Positions 26,571 through 35,448 of a stretch of 64,000 nt of DNA are shown piece after piece. Below the pieces are notes generated by a model. It had not been told where the DNA came from and made no database searches. It worked only from the letters and a program-made list of their open reading frames with translations. How positions within the stretch are numbered: position 1 is the stretch's first letter; every line of letters starts with the position of its first letter. Made by a program: the position numbers and the translations under genes. The DNA comes from JAEYOM01 sp036260935. GTDB taxonomy: Bacteria > Bacillota > Clostridia > Acetivibrionales > DTU013. The DNA lies in the NCBI GenBank assembly GCA_036260935.1, contig DATALQ010000014.1:1-64000 (forward strand), in the 5' to 3' direction.

Positions 26571-28904
26571 ATGGGCAAGCTTGCAGACAAATACCTCAAA
26601 ACAGACCCGTGGGAAGTTGCGGAGGAAGGCTTCCGGCCTGAATACGGCCGGGTGTCGGAATCGATATTCAGCCTTGCCAATGAATACATGGGGGTTCGGG
26701 GCTACTTTGAAGAAGGTTATGGCGGCGACAGGCTTGTAGGGTGCTACCTGAACGGTGTATTTGAGCGCGGCAGGGCCGAACAGGCCGGAAACTACAAGGG
26801 ACTGGTCTTCAATACCTGCTACATGGTCAATACGGTCGACTGGCTCTACACCAGAATCATGACGGACGGAGAAACTCTAGATCTCGCGGAATCGAACATA
26901 TCGGGTTTCGTACGGCGGCTGGATATGAAAAATGGTGTGCTGACACGCGAGCTGATTTGGGATACTGCTTCGGGAAAATCGCTCAAAATTATCTTTACGA
27001 GGTTTCTTAGTATGACGCATCCGAAACTGGGGTGCCAGCGCATCGTCTTCGAGCCGCTGAATTTTTCGGGTAAGGTGCACATCCGAAGCGCAATGGACTT
27101 TTCACCTGTCCATGAATCCTGCGGTAAAAGCATGTGGCTATGCCAACGGAAAGGAATAAAGAACGGCATCGCCAGTATCCTTTCCAAAACAGCCGGAAGC
27201 GGTCAAAAGCTGTTTTCCGCATGCAGCATACAATCCGTGCCAGCCAGGAACCTCCATTTTTTCGAGAAAGGCCCGATGGCAGGATTCGATTTCGATTTGA
27301 ACCTTGTAAAAGGCCGTCAGACAGGCTTTGAAAAAATGGCGGTGATCCATGCGGAAAAAAATCCGTTCACAAACAACAAGGATGTATGGAAGGAAGGCAT
27401 GGAGACTGCGGGCAAGTACTGTACTATGCCATACGACAAGGTATATGAGGAACAGGCAGGGTATTGGTCGGAAGCTTGGGAAAGCTCGGACATAACGCTG
27501 GAAGGCGATCCCGAAAACCAGCAGGGGATAAGGTACTGTATCTTCCAGCTTCACCAGACTTACCACGGAGAGGATCCGGGACTGAATATCGGAGCCAAGG
27601 GACTGACAGGAGAAGCCTATAACGGCAATGCCTTCTGGGATACGGAGACCTATTGTCTGCCCTTCTATTTGTTCAATAACCCCAAAGCGGCCCGGAACCT
27701 GCTTGAATACAGATACAGGACTCTTCCGGGAGCGATCGCACGCGCCAGGGAGCTGGACTGCGACGGAGCGTTCTACCCAATAGCAACTCTGGACGGCAGC
27801 GAGACATGTGCACTCTGGCAGCACGCGAGCCTCCAGCTGCAGGCAAGTACCGCCGTGGCTTACGGCATATGGCATTATGAAAAGCTTTACGGGGACAAGG
27901 AGTTTTTATACGGCAAAGGGATTGAGATGCTTGTCGAAATCTGCCGGATGCTTGCTACCAGGGGGCAATGGGGGCAAAGAACGGGGAAATACGGTTTTTA
28001 TTCGGTCATGGGGCCGGATGAGTTTGAAATGATGGTCAACAACAACTGCTATACGAACATAATGGGCAAGAAGACCTTCGAGTATGCACTGGAAGTTCTG
28101 GAAGAACTGAGTGCCAATGCCCCGGAACGATATACGGATACGGCCCTGAGACTATCGCTGAGCCCCCGGGAAAAGACAGCCTGGAGAAAGATGGCGCAGA
28201 AAATGTATATTCCAATCGACCAGGCTACCGGGATATACGAGCAGCATGACGGATTTTTCGACTTGCCGCACATCGATGTGAACGATATCCCCATTACTGA
28301 CTTTCCTCTCTATCATAACTGGTCCTACGACAGGATATACCGGAATGACATGATAAAGCAGCCGGACGTCCTGATGTTCATGTTCCTGTACAACCTGGAA
28401 TTCACAAAAGAAGCCAAGAGGGCCAACTATGAGTATTACGAGCCAAGATGCATCCATGAGTCGTCTCTTTCGCCTTCAATCCATTCCATCTTCGCGTCCG
28501 AGCTGGGAAAACATGAGGAGGCATTCGAGTTTTTCAAATTCGCCACACGGATGGATCTGGACAACTACAACCGAAATACGCGCGAAGGCCTGCACACTAC
28601 GTCCATAGCGGCGGCATGGATGAATATCGTCTATGGCTTCGGCGGGATGCGGTCCGATGGAAGTATCCTGCAACTGAATCCCACACTGCCTTCCCGCTGG
28701 AAATCGTACAGCTTCCGCATCCTTTACCATGGAGTTGTCATCGAACTGAAAATAGAAAGGGACAGGGTTGCTGTGAGAGCACTAAACAATACAACGGTTA
28801 CAGTAAGTATTTATGGTGCAGAACGCAATATCGGAACCGACGTGTGCATTGTTGAAATTCCGGAGCAGTGGCGCATACAGGGAAAGGAGTTGCAGGTAAA
28901 TTGA
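26571..28904 (+). CDS. GH65 family glycoside phosphorylase (first of two)
   Basis: Cytoplasmic inverting phosphorylase that splits an alpha-glucoside with phosphate to beta-glucose-1-phosphate. The 777-residue protein has the GH65 layout: N-terminal beta-sandwich (residues ~1-270, NEYMGVRGYFEEGY), linker, alpha/alpha barrel with GNAFWDTETYCLPFYLF, and the catalytic acid Glu484 in MGPDEFEMMVNNNCYTN. A C-terminal small beta domain completes it. Phosphate-site residues HESSLSPSIHS are present. The linkage specificity (maltose, kojibiose, nigerose, trehalose, glucosylglycerol or other) cannot be read reliably. The ATG follows GAGGCGGAG. Its TGA overlaps the TTG start of the next GH65 gene. Confidence 0.88.
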   Translation: MGKLADKYLKTDPWEVAEEGFRPEYGRVSESIFSLANEYMGVRGYFEEGYGGDRLVGCYLNGVFERGRAEQAGNYKGLVFNTCYMVNTVDWLYTRIMTDGETLDLAESNISGFVRRLDMKNGVLTRELIWDTASGKSLKIIFTRFLSMTHPKLGCQRIVFEPLNFSGKVHIRSAMDFSPVHESCGKSMWLCQRKGIKNGIASILSKTAGSGQKLFSACSIQSVPARNLHFFEKGPMAGFDFDLNLVKGRQTGFEKMAVIHAEKNPFTNNKDVWKEGMETAGKYCTMPYDKVYEEQAGYWSEAWESSDITLEGDPENQQGIRYCIFQLHQTYHGEDPGLNIGAKGLTGEAYNGNAFWDTETYCLPFYLFNNPKAARNLLEYRYRTLPGAIARARELDCDGAFYPIATLDGSETCALWQHASLQLQASTAVAYGIWHYEKLYGDKEFLYGKGIEMLVEICRMLATRGQWGQRTGKYGFYSVMGPDEFEMMVNNNCYTNIMGKKTFEYALEVLEELSANAPERYTDTALRLSLSPREKTAWRKMAQKMYIPIDQATGIYEQHDGFFDLPHIDVNDIPITDFPLYHNWSYDRIYRNDMIKQPDVLMFMFLYNLEFTKEAKRANYEYYEPRCIHESSLSPSIHSIFASELGKHEEAFEFFKFATRMDLDNYNRNTREGLHTTSIAAAWMNIVYGFGGMRSDGSILQLNPTLPSRWKSYSFRILYHGVVIELKIERDRVAVRALNNTTVTVSIYGAERNIGTDVCIVEIPEQWRIQGKELQVN

Positions 28905-31174
28905 GCTGGCTGGTGGCCGATGAGGCATTTGACGCGGAAAAGATAGTACGGAACGGAAACAAATTTATCATTGGGAATGGGTACATGGGCTACCGCGGAA
29001 CCCTTGAGGAGTATGGAAAAGAGCAGCTTGCCGCATGCGTTCTGTCGGGGATATACGACAAGGTCGGGGACAAATGGCGCGAACCGGTGAACGCGCCCAA
29101 CGGGCTGTTCGCCAGGCTTTACTGCAACGGAAAACCCGTCTCGGCACTCTCGTCCGTTATGGAAAAGCATCGTCAGCTTCTGGATATCAAGTATGCGGTG
29201 CACGGTAGAGAAACGGTATTCAGCTTTCCCGAAAACGGTTCCCTTACGATCTCGTCGGAGCGGTTCGCAAGCTTGGACGATGTCCATCTCCTTTGTATGA
29301 AATACAGCTTTCGGGCGACATTTGACTGCGATATAGAAATTGAAACCGGCATTGACGGCGATATCTGGGATATTAACGGGCCGCATCTAAAGGATGTCAA
29401 ATCCGTTATGGACGATGAAGGGGTCATATTGATGAAAGCGCTGACAAACGAGCAGTCCATCAAGGTGTCAGTAGCCGAATGCCTGAATGCGGATTTTAAA
29501 ACACAACTGGAGATAGCAGACAGCAGAATAATGAGAAGGCTGCGGCTAAAGGCCGAAAGCGGCGTACAATATAGCTTTACAAAATTTGTTTCCGTATATA
29601 CGGGAGCAGATACCGCCGCAGATCCTGGAAGAGAGGCCGCCCTTTCATGCCTGCGTGCAAGGCGGCGGGGCTATGACCTGCTCCGGTCGGATAGCGAAAA
29701 AATATGGGACGAACGATGGGAAAGCTCCGACGTTGTAATAAATGGCGATGATGAGGCACAGTACGCCTTGAGATACAGCCTGTATCAGCTGCTTATTATT
29801 GCGCCGGCACACAACGGCAGGCTTTCGATCCCTGCGCGGGGATTGTCGGGTCAGGTTTACAAAGGGGCGATCTTCTGGGATACGGAGATGTTCATCCTCC
29901 CGTTTTTCATCCATACCAATCCGGAAGTCGCAAGGAACATCGTCATGTACAGGATACACACCCTGGAAGGAGCGCGCAGGAAGGCTTCGGAATACGGCTT
30001 CAGGGGAGCCTTCTATGCGTGGGAGAGCCAGGATACGGGCGACGACGCCTGCACCGAATTCAACGTGACGGATGTGTTCACGGAAAGGCCGATGCGCACC
30101 TATTTCCGTGACAAACAGGTCCACATCAGTGCAGATGTGGTCTATGGCATATGGCAGTACTATACCCATACAGGCGATGAAAGCGTACTTCTGGAGGGCG
30201 GGGCCGAAGTAATCCTGGAGTGTGCCCGCTTCTATTACTCTTATGCATATTACAAAAAAGAAAAAAGCCGGTTTGAAATACTGGATGTGACCGGTCCGGA
30301 CGAATACCACGAACGGGTACACAACAACGCTTTCACGAACCGTATGGTGAAAAGCACGCTTGAAACGGCGCTGTCTGTCCTGAAAATACTGAAGGAATCC
30401 TGCTTCGCGGCGTATGAAAATCTGATTGCGAAGCTTGATTACGAAAAGGACATCGAAAATATTACCGATCTGTATGAACATCTATATATACCGCAGCCAC
30501 AGGCAGGCAGTCTGGTGATAGAACAATTCGACGGTTACCGGAAGCTTGAGGATGTCGGCCTGTCGGAGCTCAAAAAGAGGATACTGAATAAAAACGAGTA
30601 TCTGGGCGGAGGCAGCGGGCTTGCGACGACGACGCGCATTATCAAGCAGGCGGATACGGTGCTTATGCTGAACATTTTCAGGGATGATTATTCCATGGAA
30701 ATCAAAAAAGCGAACTGGGAGTACTACGAGCCTAGAACAGAGCATGGTTCCAGCCTCAGTCCATGCGTATATGCGCTGGTCGCGGCTGATACGGGCAATG
30801 CGGAATGGGGCTACGACTACTTCATGAAAACCGCAACCATCGACCTTACAGGAGAATCGAAGCAGTACGTAGGGTCTCTGTATATCGGTGGAACGCATCC
30901 GGCGGCCAACGGAGGCGCATGGATGTCCGCGGTCTTCGGATTTGGGGGACTTGGCGCGGATATGGACACCATACGCATCAATCCGGCCCTTCCATCGAAG
31001 TGGATCTCGTTGGAGTTTGTACTGTTTTTCAAAAAACAAAAATTCAAAATAGGAATAACGAAAAAAGCCGTAAGCCTCTCGGCGGATATTTCCAATACCC
31101 GGACCTGTACTTTCGACATAAAAGGAAAGCTTGAATCCTGTGAGGCAGGACGGGAGCTTCATATTACATACTGA
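28901..31174 (+). CDS. GH65 family glycoside phosphorylase (second), possibly nigerose/kojibiose-phosphorylase type
   Basis: A second GH65 phosphorylase, ~757 aa, clearly diverged from the first. Landmarks are NGYMGYRGTLEEYG near the N terminus, GAIFWDTEMFILPFFIHTN, catalytic acid Glu468 in VTGPDEYHERVHNNAFTN and HGSSLSPCVYA. The stretch FRDKQVHISADVVYGIWQYY recalls the nigerose-phosphorylase branch as I remember it; this is a weak assignment. I place the start at TTG 28901, which overlaps the previous stop (TTGA) and follows GGAAAGGAG; this start leaves an N terminus (SWLVADEAF) typical of the family. Two GH65 enzymes in tandem suggest sequential or dual-linkage phosphorolysis. Confidence 0.87.
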   Translation: MSWLVADEAFDAEKIVRNGNKFIIGNGYMGYRGTLEEYGKEQLAACVLSGIYDKVGDKWREPVNAPNGLFARLYCNGKPVSALSSVMEKHRQLLDIKYAVHGRETVFSFPENGSLTISSERFASLDDVHLLCMKYSFRATFDCDIEIETGIDGDIWDINGPHLKDVKSVMDDEGVILMKALTNEQSIKVSVAECLNADFKTQLEIADSRIMRRLRLKAESGVQYSFTKFVSVYTGADTAADPGREAALSCLRARRRGYDLLRSDSEKIWDERWESSDVVINGDDEAQYALRYSLYQLLIIAPAHNGRLSIPARGLSGQVYKGAIFWDTEMFILPFFIHTNPEVARNIVMYRIHTLEGARRKASEYGFRGAFYAWESQDTGDDACTEFNVTDVFTERPMRTYFRDKQVHISADVVYGIWQYYTHTGDESVLLEGGAEVILECARFYYSYAYYKKEKSRFEILDVTGPDEYHERVHNNAFTNRMVKSTLETALSVLKILKESCFAAYENLIAKLDYEKDIENITDLYEHLYIPQPQAGSLVIEQFDGYRKLEDVGLSELKKRILNKNEYLGGGSGLATTTRIIKQADTVLMLNIFRDDYSMEIKKANWEYYEPRTEHGSSLSPCVYALVAADTGNAEWGYDYFMKTATIDLTGESKQYVGSLYIGGTHPAANGGAWMSAVFGFGGLGADMDTIRINPALPSKWISLEFVLFFKKQKFKIGITKKAVSLSADISNTRTCTFDIKGKLESCEAGRELHITY

Positions 31175-31206
31175 TCGGATATTACATATGGAAGGGCGAA
31201 AAGAAT

Positions 31207-31839
31207 ATGCTTGACAACATAAAAGGGGCCATATTCGACCTTGACGGCGTCATCGTCGATACGGCCAAATATCATTATCTGGCATGGAAGAGGCTTGCGG
31301 GCGAACTGGGCTTCGACTTCACCGAAAAGGACAACGAACGTCTGAAAGGCGTTAGTAGAACACGTTCGCTTGAGATCCTCCTTGAGATAGGCAATATTGC
31401 AGCCAGTGAGGAGGAAAAGCTCGCCATGGCTGAAAAGAAAAATGCATGGTATGTAGAATACATTAAGAAGATGGACGAAACGGAACTCTTGAAAGGATCC
31501 CGCGAATACCTGCTCAAACTGAGGGGCGAGGGTACAAGGATCGCGCTGGGCTCCGCAAGTAAAAATGCGCCGCTGATACTGGAGAACCTGAAAATTACCA
31601 ATCTGTTCGATGCTGTCATAGATGGCAACAAGGTCTCAAAGGCAAAACCGGACCCGGAGGTATTCCTCCTGGGCGCGCATGAAATCAGTCTCTCGCCTGC
31701 CGATTGCGTTGTGTTCGAGGACGCGGAGGCGGGAGTGGAGGCGGCAAAAAGAGCCGGAATGACCGCGGTAGGGATAGGCAGCGGAAAAGTGCTGAAGGCA
31801 GCGGACATGGTAATAAACGGCTTGTATGAGTTACTTTAA
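31207..31839 (+). CDS. pgmB: Beta-phosphoglucomutase
   Basis: Converts beta-glucose-1-phosphate, the product of GH65 phosphorylases, to glucose-6-phosphate. It is a 210-residue HAD-superfamily protein. The nucleophile loop FDLDGVIVDTAKYHYLAWK (Asp11, Asp13) and the cap-domain segment LKGVSRTRSLEILL are diagnostic. Also present are GSASKNA (motif II Ser), the catalytic Lys in SKAKPDPE, and VFEDAEAGVEAA (motif IV). RBS GAAGGG precedes the ATG. Its place directly behind two GH65 genes supports the phosphorolytic pathway strongly. Confidence 0.96.
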   Translation: MLDNIKGAIFDLDGVIVDTAKYHYLAWKRLAGELGFDFTEKDNERLKGVSRTRSLEILLEIGNIAASEEEKLAMAEKKNAWYVEYIKKMDETELLKGSREYLLKLRGEGTRIALGSASKNAPLILENLKITNLFDAVIDGNKVSKAKPDPEVFLLGAHEISLSPADCVVFEDAEAGVEAAKRAGMTAVGIGSGKVLKAADMVINGLYELL

Positions 31840-31868
31840 GTAAAATTAATTTGTGAGGAGGCCGGCTG

Positions 31869-33323
31869 ATGATACACGATGCAATATCCGGAAAGATGTC
31901 GATCAAAGTGGCTGTAGCCGTTTTGTTAATAATGGCTGCAGGCCTGATAGCTTACGATGTGTATGCCGCCATGCATATCAGGAAGGACGCGCAGGTCGTC
32001 CTGTACGATCCCGGTCCCCTTGGACAGGCGGCGGCGAACGACAGAGTGATAACCGTCGATGGAAAGCCTGTGTTTACTTACGCCACAGCGGTCAATTTCA
32101 ACCGCGCGTGGTCGCAAAACCCGAAGACAGAAAAAACTCCGGTTGCGTACTTTGACTTTTCCGGCACCGTTACAGTAAAGGTAAGGACTCCGGGAGTAAA
32201 AATCGAGGCGGTTACGATACGGCCGCTTTCACTTGGTATAAAACCCGTTATCAAGGACGATACACTGTCTTTTCGGCTGGATAAGCCGGCTAAACTTACT
32301 ATAGAGATCAACAACAACCTGCACCGGGCAATCCATCTTTTCGCCAATCCCATTGAAACCGACCCTCCCAAAGAGGGCGATCCCGATGTAGTGTATTTCG
32401 GTCCTGGCATTCACGACGTCGGGAAGATCGAAGTACAGAGTAACCAGACTGTCTATATCGCGGGCGGGGCCGTCGTACACGGATTTATTAAAGCTACGGG
32501 GCTTGATAATGTAAAAATCATCGGCCGGGGGATAATCGACGGCAGCGTTTACGACAGGTGGAAGGACGGATTCGTCCCAATCGACCTGCAGAAATGTACG
32601 AATTGCACGGTTGACGGTATAACCATCCTTGACCCGGCTGCATGGGCGCTCAATGTGTTTACGTGTGAGAATATCACTATTGATAATGTCAATATCATAA
32701 CGGCAAGGTCGAACGGTGACGGGATAACAACCCAGTCATGCAGGAACCTGACCGCAAGCAACTGCTTCGTCAGAGGCTGGGACGACAATCTCGTCGTGAA
32801 AGGCTACGACGGGGACGTCAGCGGCATAACGTTCGATAATATCATACTATGGACCGATTTGGCGCAATCCTGTGAAGTCGGTTATGAGACAAGGGCGAAT
32901 ATCATCGAGGACGTTGCCTTTAAGAACATAACTGTCCTCCACAATTTCCACAAGCCCGTCCTGAGTATACACAACAGCGATCAGGCGCTGGTCCGCAATG
33001 TCAGCTACAGCAACATCGTCGTCGAGGATGCACAGATGGGGCAAGGCGACGGAGCCGGCTCGAATTTTCTGATCGACATAATGATAGCGGAATCCCAATG
33101 GTCGCAATCAGAGACGAGAGGAAATGTACGGGACATCACCTACGATAATATCAAGGTGCTTGACGGAGAGTTACCGGCCATCCACTTCCAGGGGTTCGAC
33201 GAAGAGCATACCGTGGAAAATGTTGAGATAACAGGCCTTGAAGTATTGGGCAGGAAAATCGGAGATATCGGATCCGGCAAATTTTATCTGGGTGATTTTA
33301 TAAAGAATATTGATGTCAGGTGA
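31869..33323 (+). CDS. Membrane-anchored beta-helix glycosidase, clan GH-N-like (GH28/GH49 type)
   Basis: A 484-residue right-handed beta-helix protein with an N-terminal signal anchor (VAVAVLLIMAAGLIAYDVYAA). Residues ~40-170 form a beta-sandwich as in GH49 dextranases, and ~170 to the end a beta-helix (TVYIAGGAVVHGFI, IIGRGIIDGSVYDRW). Candidate catalytic acids lie in NGDGITTQSC and GWDDNLVVKG, comparable to the NTD and DD motifs of GH28. The usual GHG is replaced by VGYETR. No family number can be assigned. With the GH65/PgmB genes immediately upstream, an extracellular alpha-glucan or dextran-like trimming role is plausible, not proven. A GAGGAGG site precedes the ATG. Confidence 0.72.
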   Translation: MIHDAISGKMSIKVAVAVLLIMAAGLIAYDVYAAMHIRKDAQVVLYDPGPLGQAAANDRVITVDGKPVFTYATAVNFNRAWSQNPKTEKTPVAYFDFSGTVTVKVRTPGVKIEAVTIRPLSLGIKPVIKDDTLSFRLDKPAKLTIEINNNLHRAIHLFANPIETDPPKEGDPDVVYFGPGIHDVGKIEVQSNQTVYIAGGAVVHGFIKATGLDNVKIIGRGIIDGSVYDRWKDGFVPIDLQKCTNCTVDGITILDPAAWALNVFTCENITIDNVNIITARSNGDGITTQSCRNLTASNCFVRGWDDNLVVKGYDGDVSGITFDNIILWTDLAQSCEVGYETRANIIEDVAFKNITVLHNFHKPVLSIHNSDQALVRNVSYSNIVVEDAQMGQGDGAGSNFLIDIMIAESQWSQSETRGNVRDITYDNIKVLDGELPAIHFQGFDEEHTVENVEITGLEVLGRKIGDIGSGKFYLGDFIKNIDVR

Positions 33324-33377
33324 AAAGCAACCCGCCTCGGCAGGTATTCTCAATGTGTAGTGCGTAAGGAGGATTTT

Positions 33378-33968
33378 ATGAAAGCGAAGCCCGTTGTGAT
33401 TTTACTTGTCACCATCGTAGTAGCGGCGGCTTGCGGAGCCGGCGTCATATCGTATATCGACGGCAACGCCAAAACTACATTCACGACAGTGACAGGCACC
33501 ATCCATCAATATGTGAAGCAAAAGCCAAAACTGGAACCATTGGAGGACCTGGGCACTAATCTGGCTTTGAACCTCGAAACGTCGTCCAGCGGTATTACAC
33601 AGGACAAGGCCGTGGACAGGGCAAATGACGGCGACGTCCTGACTTACTGGGAGGGGACGCCGGATTCCTATCCCAATTCACTGTGGGTCGACCTGAGATC
33701 TGTAAAAAGCGTCAAGGCTGTGAGAATAAAGCTTAATCCGGATCCCATATGGGAAAAGAGGTCTCAAACGTTCTCAATAACCGGAAGTACCGACGACAAG
33801 AATTATACCGCAATCGTTGATACAGCCGAATATGTCTTTGACCCTGACACAAATGGGAATGTGGTGACTATAAAATTTGATGCGGTCGATGTACAGTATG
33901 TGAAACTTACCTTCACGGCCAATACGGCTGCGACAGCAGGCCAGGCCGGAGAATTTGAGGTATATTAA
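33378..33968 (+). CDS. Membrane-anchored F5/8 type C (CBM32-like) carbohydrate-binding protein
   Basis: A 196-residue protein made of an N-terminal hydrophobic anchor (VVILLVTIVVAAACGAGVISY), a short linker and one discoidin/F5/8 type C jelly-roll (residues ~55-196). Landmarks are DKAVDRANDGDVLTYWEG, LWVDLRSVKSVKAVRI and FSITGSTDDKNYTAIVD. Such modules bind sugars at the cell surface, and here there is no attached enzyme. The ATG at 33378 has AAGGAGGA just upstream. It closes the GH65/PgmB/beta-helix series. A role in capturing the substrate for the neighbouring anchored glycosidase is a reasonable inference. Confidence 0.83.
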   Translation: MKAKPVVILLVTIVVAAACGAGVISYIDGNAKTTFTTVTGTIHQYVKQKPKLEPLEDLGTNLALNLETSSSGITQDKAVDRANDGDVLTYWEGTPDSYPNSLWVDLRSVKSVKAVRIKLNPDPIWEKRSQTFSITGSTDDKNYTAIVDTAEYVFDPDTNGNVVTIKFDAVDVQYVKLTFTANTAATAGQAGEFEVY

Positions 33969-34027
33969 GCAGCCGGAGCATGCCGGAAATCTGATGAATT
34001 TTAGATGTGAGAGGAGAAATTTTTATT

Positions 34028-35362
34028 GTGAGGAAAGTATTGACGTTTATAATAATCGCCGCCTTATTCCTTACGGCAGCAGGATGCGGGGAGAATCAGA
34101 CAGACAGCACACAAGCCGCTTTATCTGAGAAAAGTGTGTCAGGAATAGAAGAGGCGGTATCGGAGAGCAGTGCAATGTATGAAGCGGAGATTCAGAGCAG
34201 TGAAACACGTGAAGTGGGGACTTCAGACCAGAAATCCAATGTTGCGGATCAAATTGGGAGCACCACGGCTCCAAAGGATGAGGGCAACGTAACCATTGCG
34301 AATTCTGCAAATACGCAGCTCATCAAGGTGGAGCTCCCTGCCGCCGAGGAAGGAATAAAAGCAAAGCATCAGCGTGATTATTGGCCTACGCAGGAATGGA
34401 AGACCACAACCCCGGAAGAACAGGGTATCGATTCCAGTATTCTGAAACAGGTCGATTCCGACATAGCGGCAAAAGGGGTCAACATCAGAAGCTTATTGGT
34501 TATTAAGAATGGCTATATTATTTTTGAAAAATATTATAAAGATAATTATGGTATCAATACGCGTGATGAAATTGCATCAGCTACCAAAAGCTTTTCTTCT
34601 GCCTTGATTGGTATTGCGTTGAGGGAGGGATATATCGACAACATAGATAGCAGCGTTGTCAGTATTCTGCCGGAAGTCCTGTCGGAGAGCAGCTCGGAAA
34701 GTGCATCAAAAGTAACGATCCGAAATATACTGGAGATGACGTCGGGTTTTGATTGGATGGATTCCGTTGACGAGTATCCGGCAATGACAAGCGGGGACCC
34801 ACTCAAATATCTTTTTGCGAAACATATCACCAATGACCCCGGAATCTTTTGGAACTATAACACCTTGGGATCTCACACATTATCTGCGCTGATTCAAAAA
34901 ACTACGAATTTGAATACGGCTGTCTTTGCAAATGCATATTTATTTCAGCCGCTGGGCATTAAAAATTGGGATTGGGTACAGGTTTATGGCCTGCCGCTGG
35001 GCGGTCACAGCATTTTCTTAACAACAAGGGATTTTGCAAAATTCGGCTATTTGTATCTGAATGAAGGCTTGTGGGAGAACAAGCAGATCATTCCATCCGA
35101 ATGGGTGAAGGCTTCTTTGACTCCATATAACGATGCATGGGGGTCTTCTTATCAATACGGATACCAATGGTGGATCGATAAAAGAGTACCTTCCGCATAT
35201 TTTGCAGTAGGGGCGGGAGATCAAATTATTTATATGGTTCCGGAACTTGATCTGGAGGTAGTGACAACAACCGATAATTATATGGGCGCAAATTCGTTTA
35301 CTATGAACAACTCTGTAATCTATCCGATTGTCGATGCCATCTCTGCTGCTATCAAGCAATAA
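34028..35362 (+). CDS. Serine hydrolase lipoprotein of the beta-lactamase (class C / PBP-like) family
   Basis: About 444 aa, exported lipoprotein: signal peptide with lipobox TAAGC, a long Ser/Glu/Gln-rich linker (to residue ~110), then a class C beta-lactamase-related domain. The SxxK nucleophile motif is SATKSF, and the second motif is YNT in WNYNTLGSH. Segments GFDWMDSVDEYP and GYQWWIDKR are typical of these esterase/DD-peptidase-like proteins. The GTG at 34028 is chosen because a GAGAGGAGA site precedes it. The true substrate (peptide, ester or cell-wall) is unknown. It lies behind the carbohydrate cluster but may be separate. Confidence 0.86.
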   Translation: MRKVLTFIIIAALFLTAAGCGENQTDSTQAALSEKSVSGIEEAVSESSAMYEAEIQSSETREVGTSDQKSNVADQIGSTTAPKDEGNVTIANSANTQLIKVELPAAEEGIKAKHQRDYWPTQEWKTTTPEEQGIDSSILKQVDSDIAAKGVNIRSLLVIKNGYIIFEKYYKDNYGINTRDEIASATKSFSSALIGIALREGYIDNIDSSVVSILPEVLSESSSESASKVTIRNILEMTSGFDWMDSVDEYPAMTSGDPLKYLFAKHITNDPGIFWNYNTLGSHTLSALIQKTTNLNTAVFANAYLFQPLGIKNWDWVQVYGLPLGGHSIFLTTRDFAKFGYLYLNEGLWENKQIIPSEWVKASLTPYNDAWGSSYQYGYQWWIDKRVPSAYFAVGAGDQIIYMVPELDLEVVTTTDNYMGANSFTMNNSVIYPIVDAISAAIKQ

Positions 35363-35448
35363 AATCATGAAAACAAACAAGTGATGCGAAGAATAATATT
35401 TGACGAGGGATATAAAATGTGAGATGTTAAAAGCGTGAGGTACTGGTA

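Noticed and set aside
29645..30481. Antisense frame of 278 codons inside the second GH65 gene
   Set aside because: The plus-strand GH65 protein is unmistakable here and the antisense product matches nothing.
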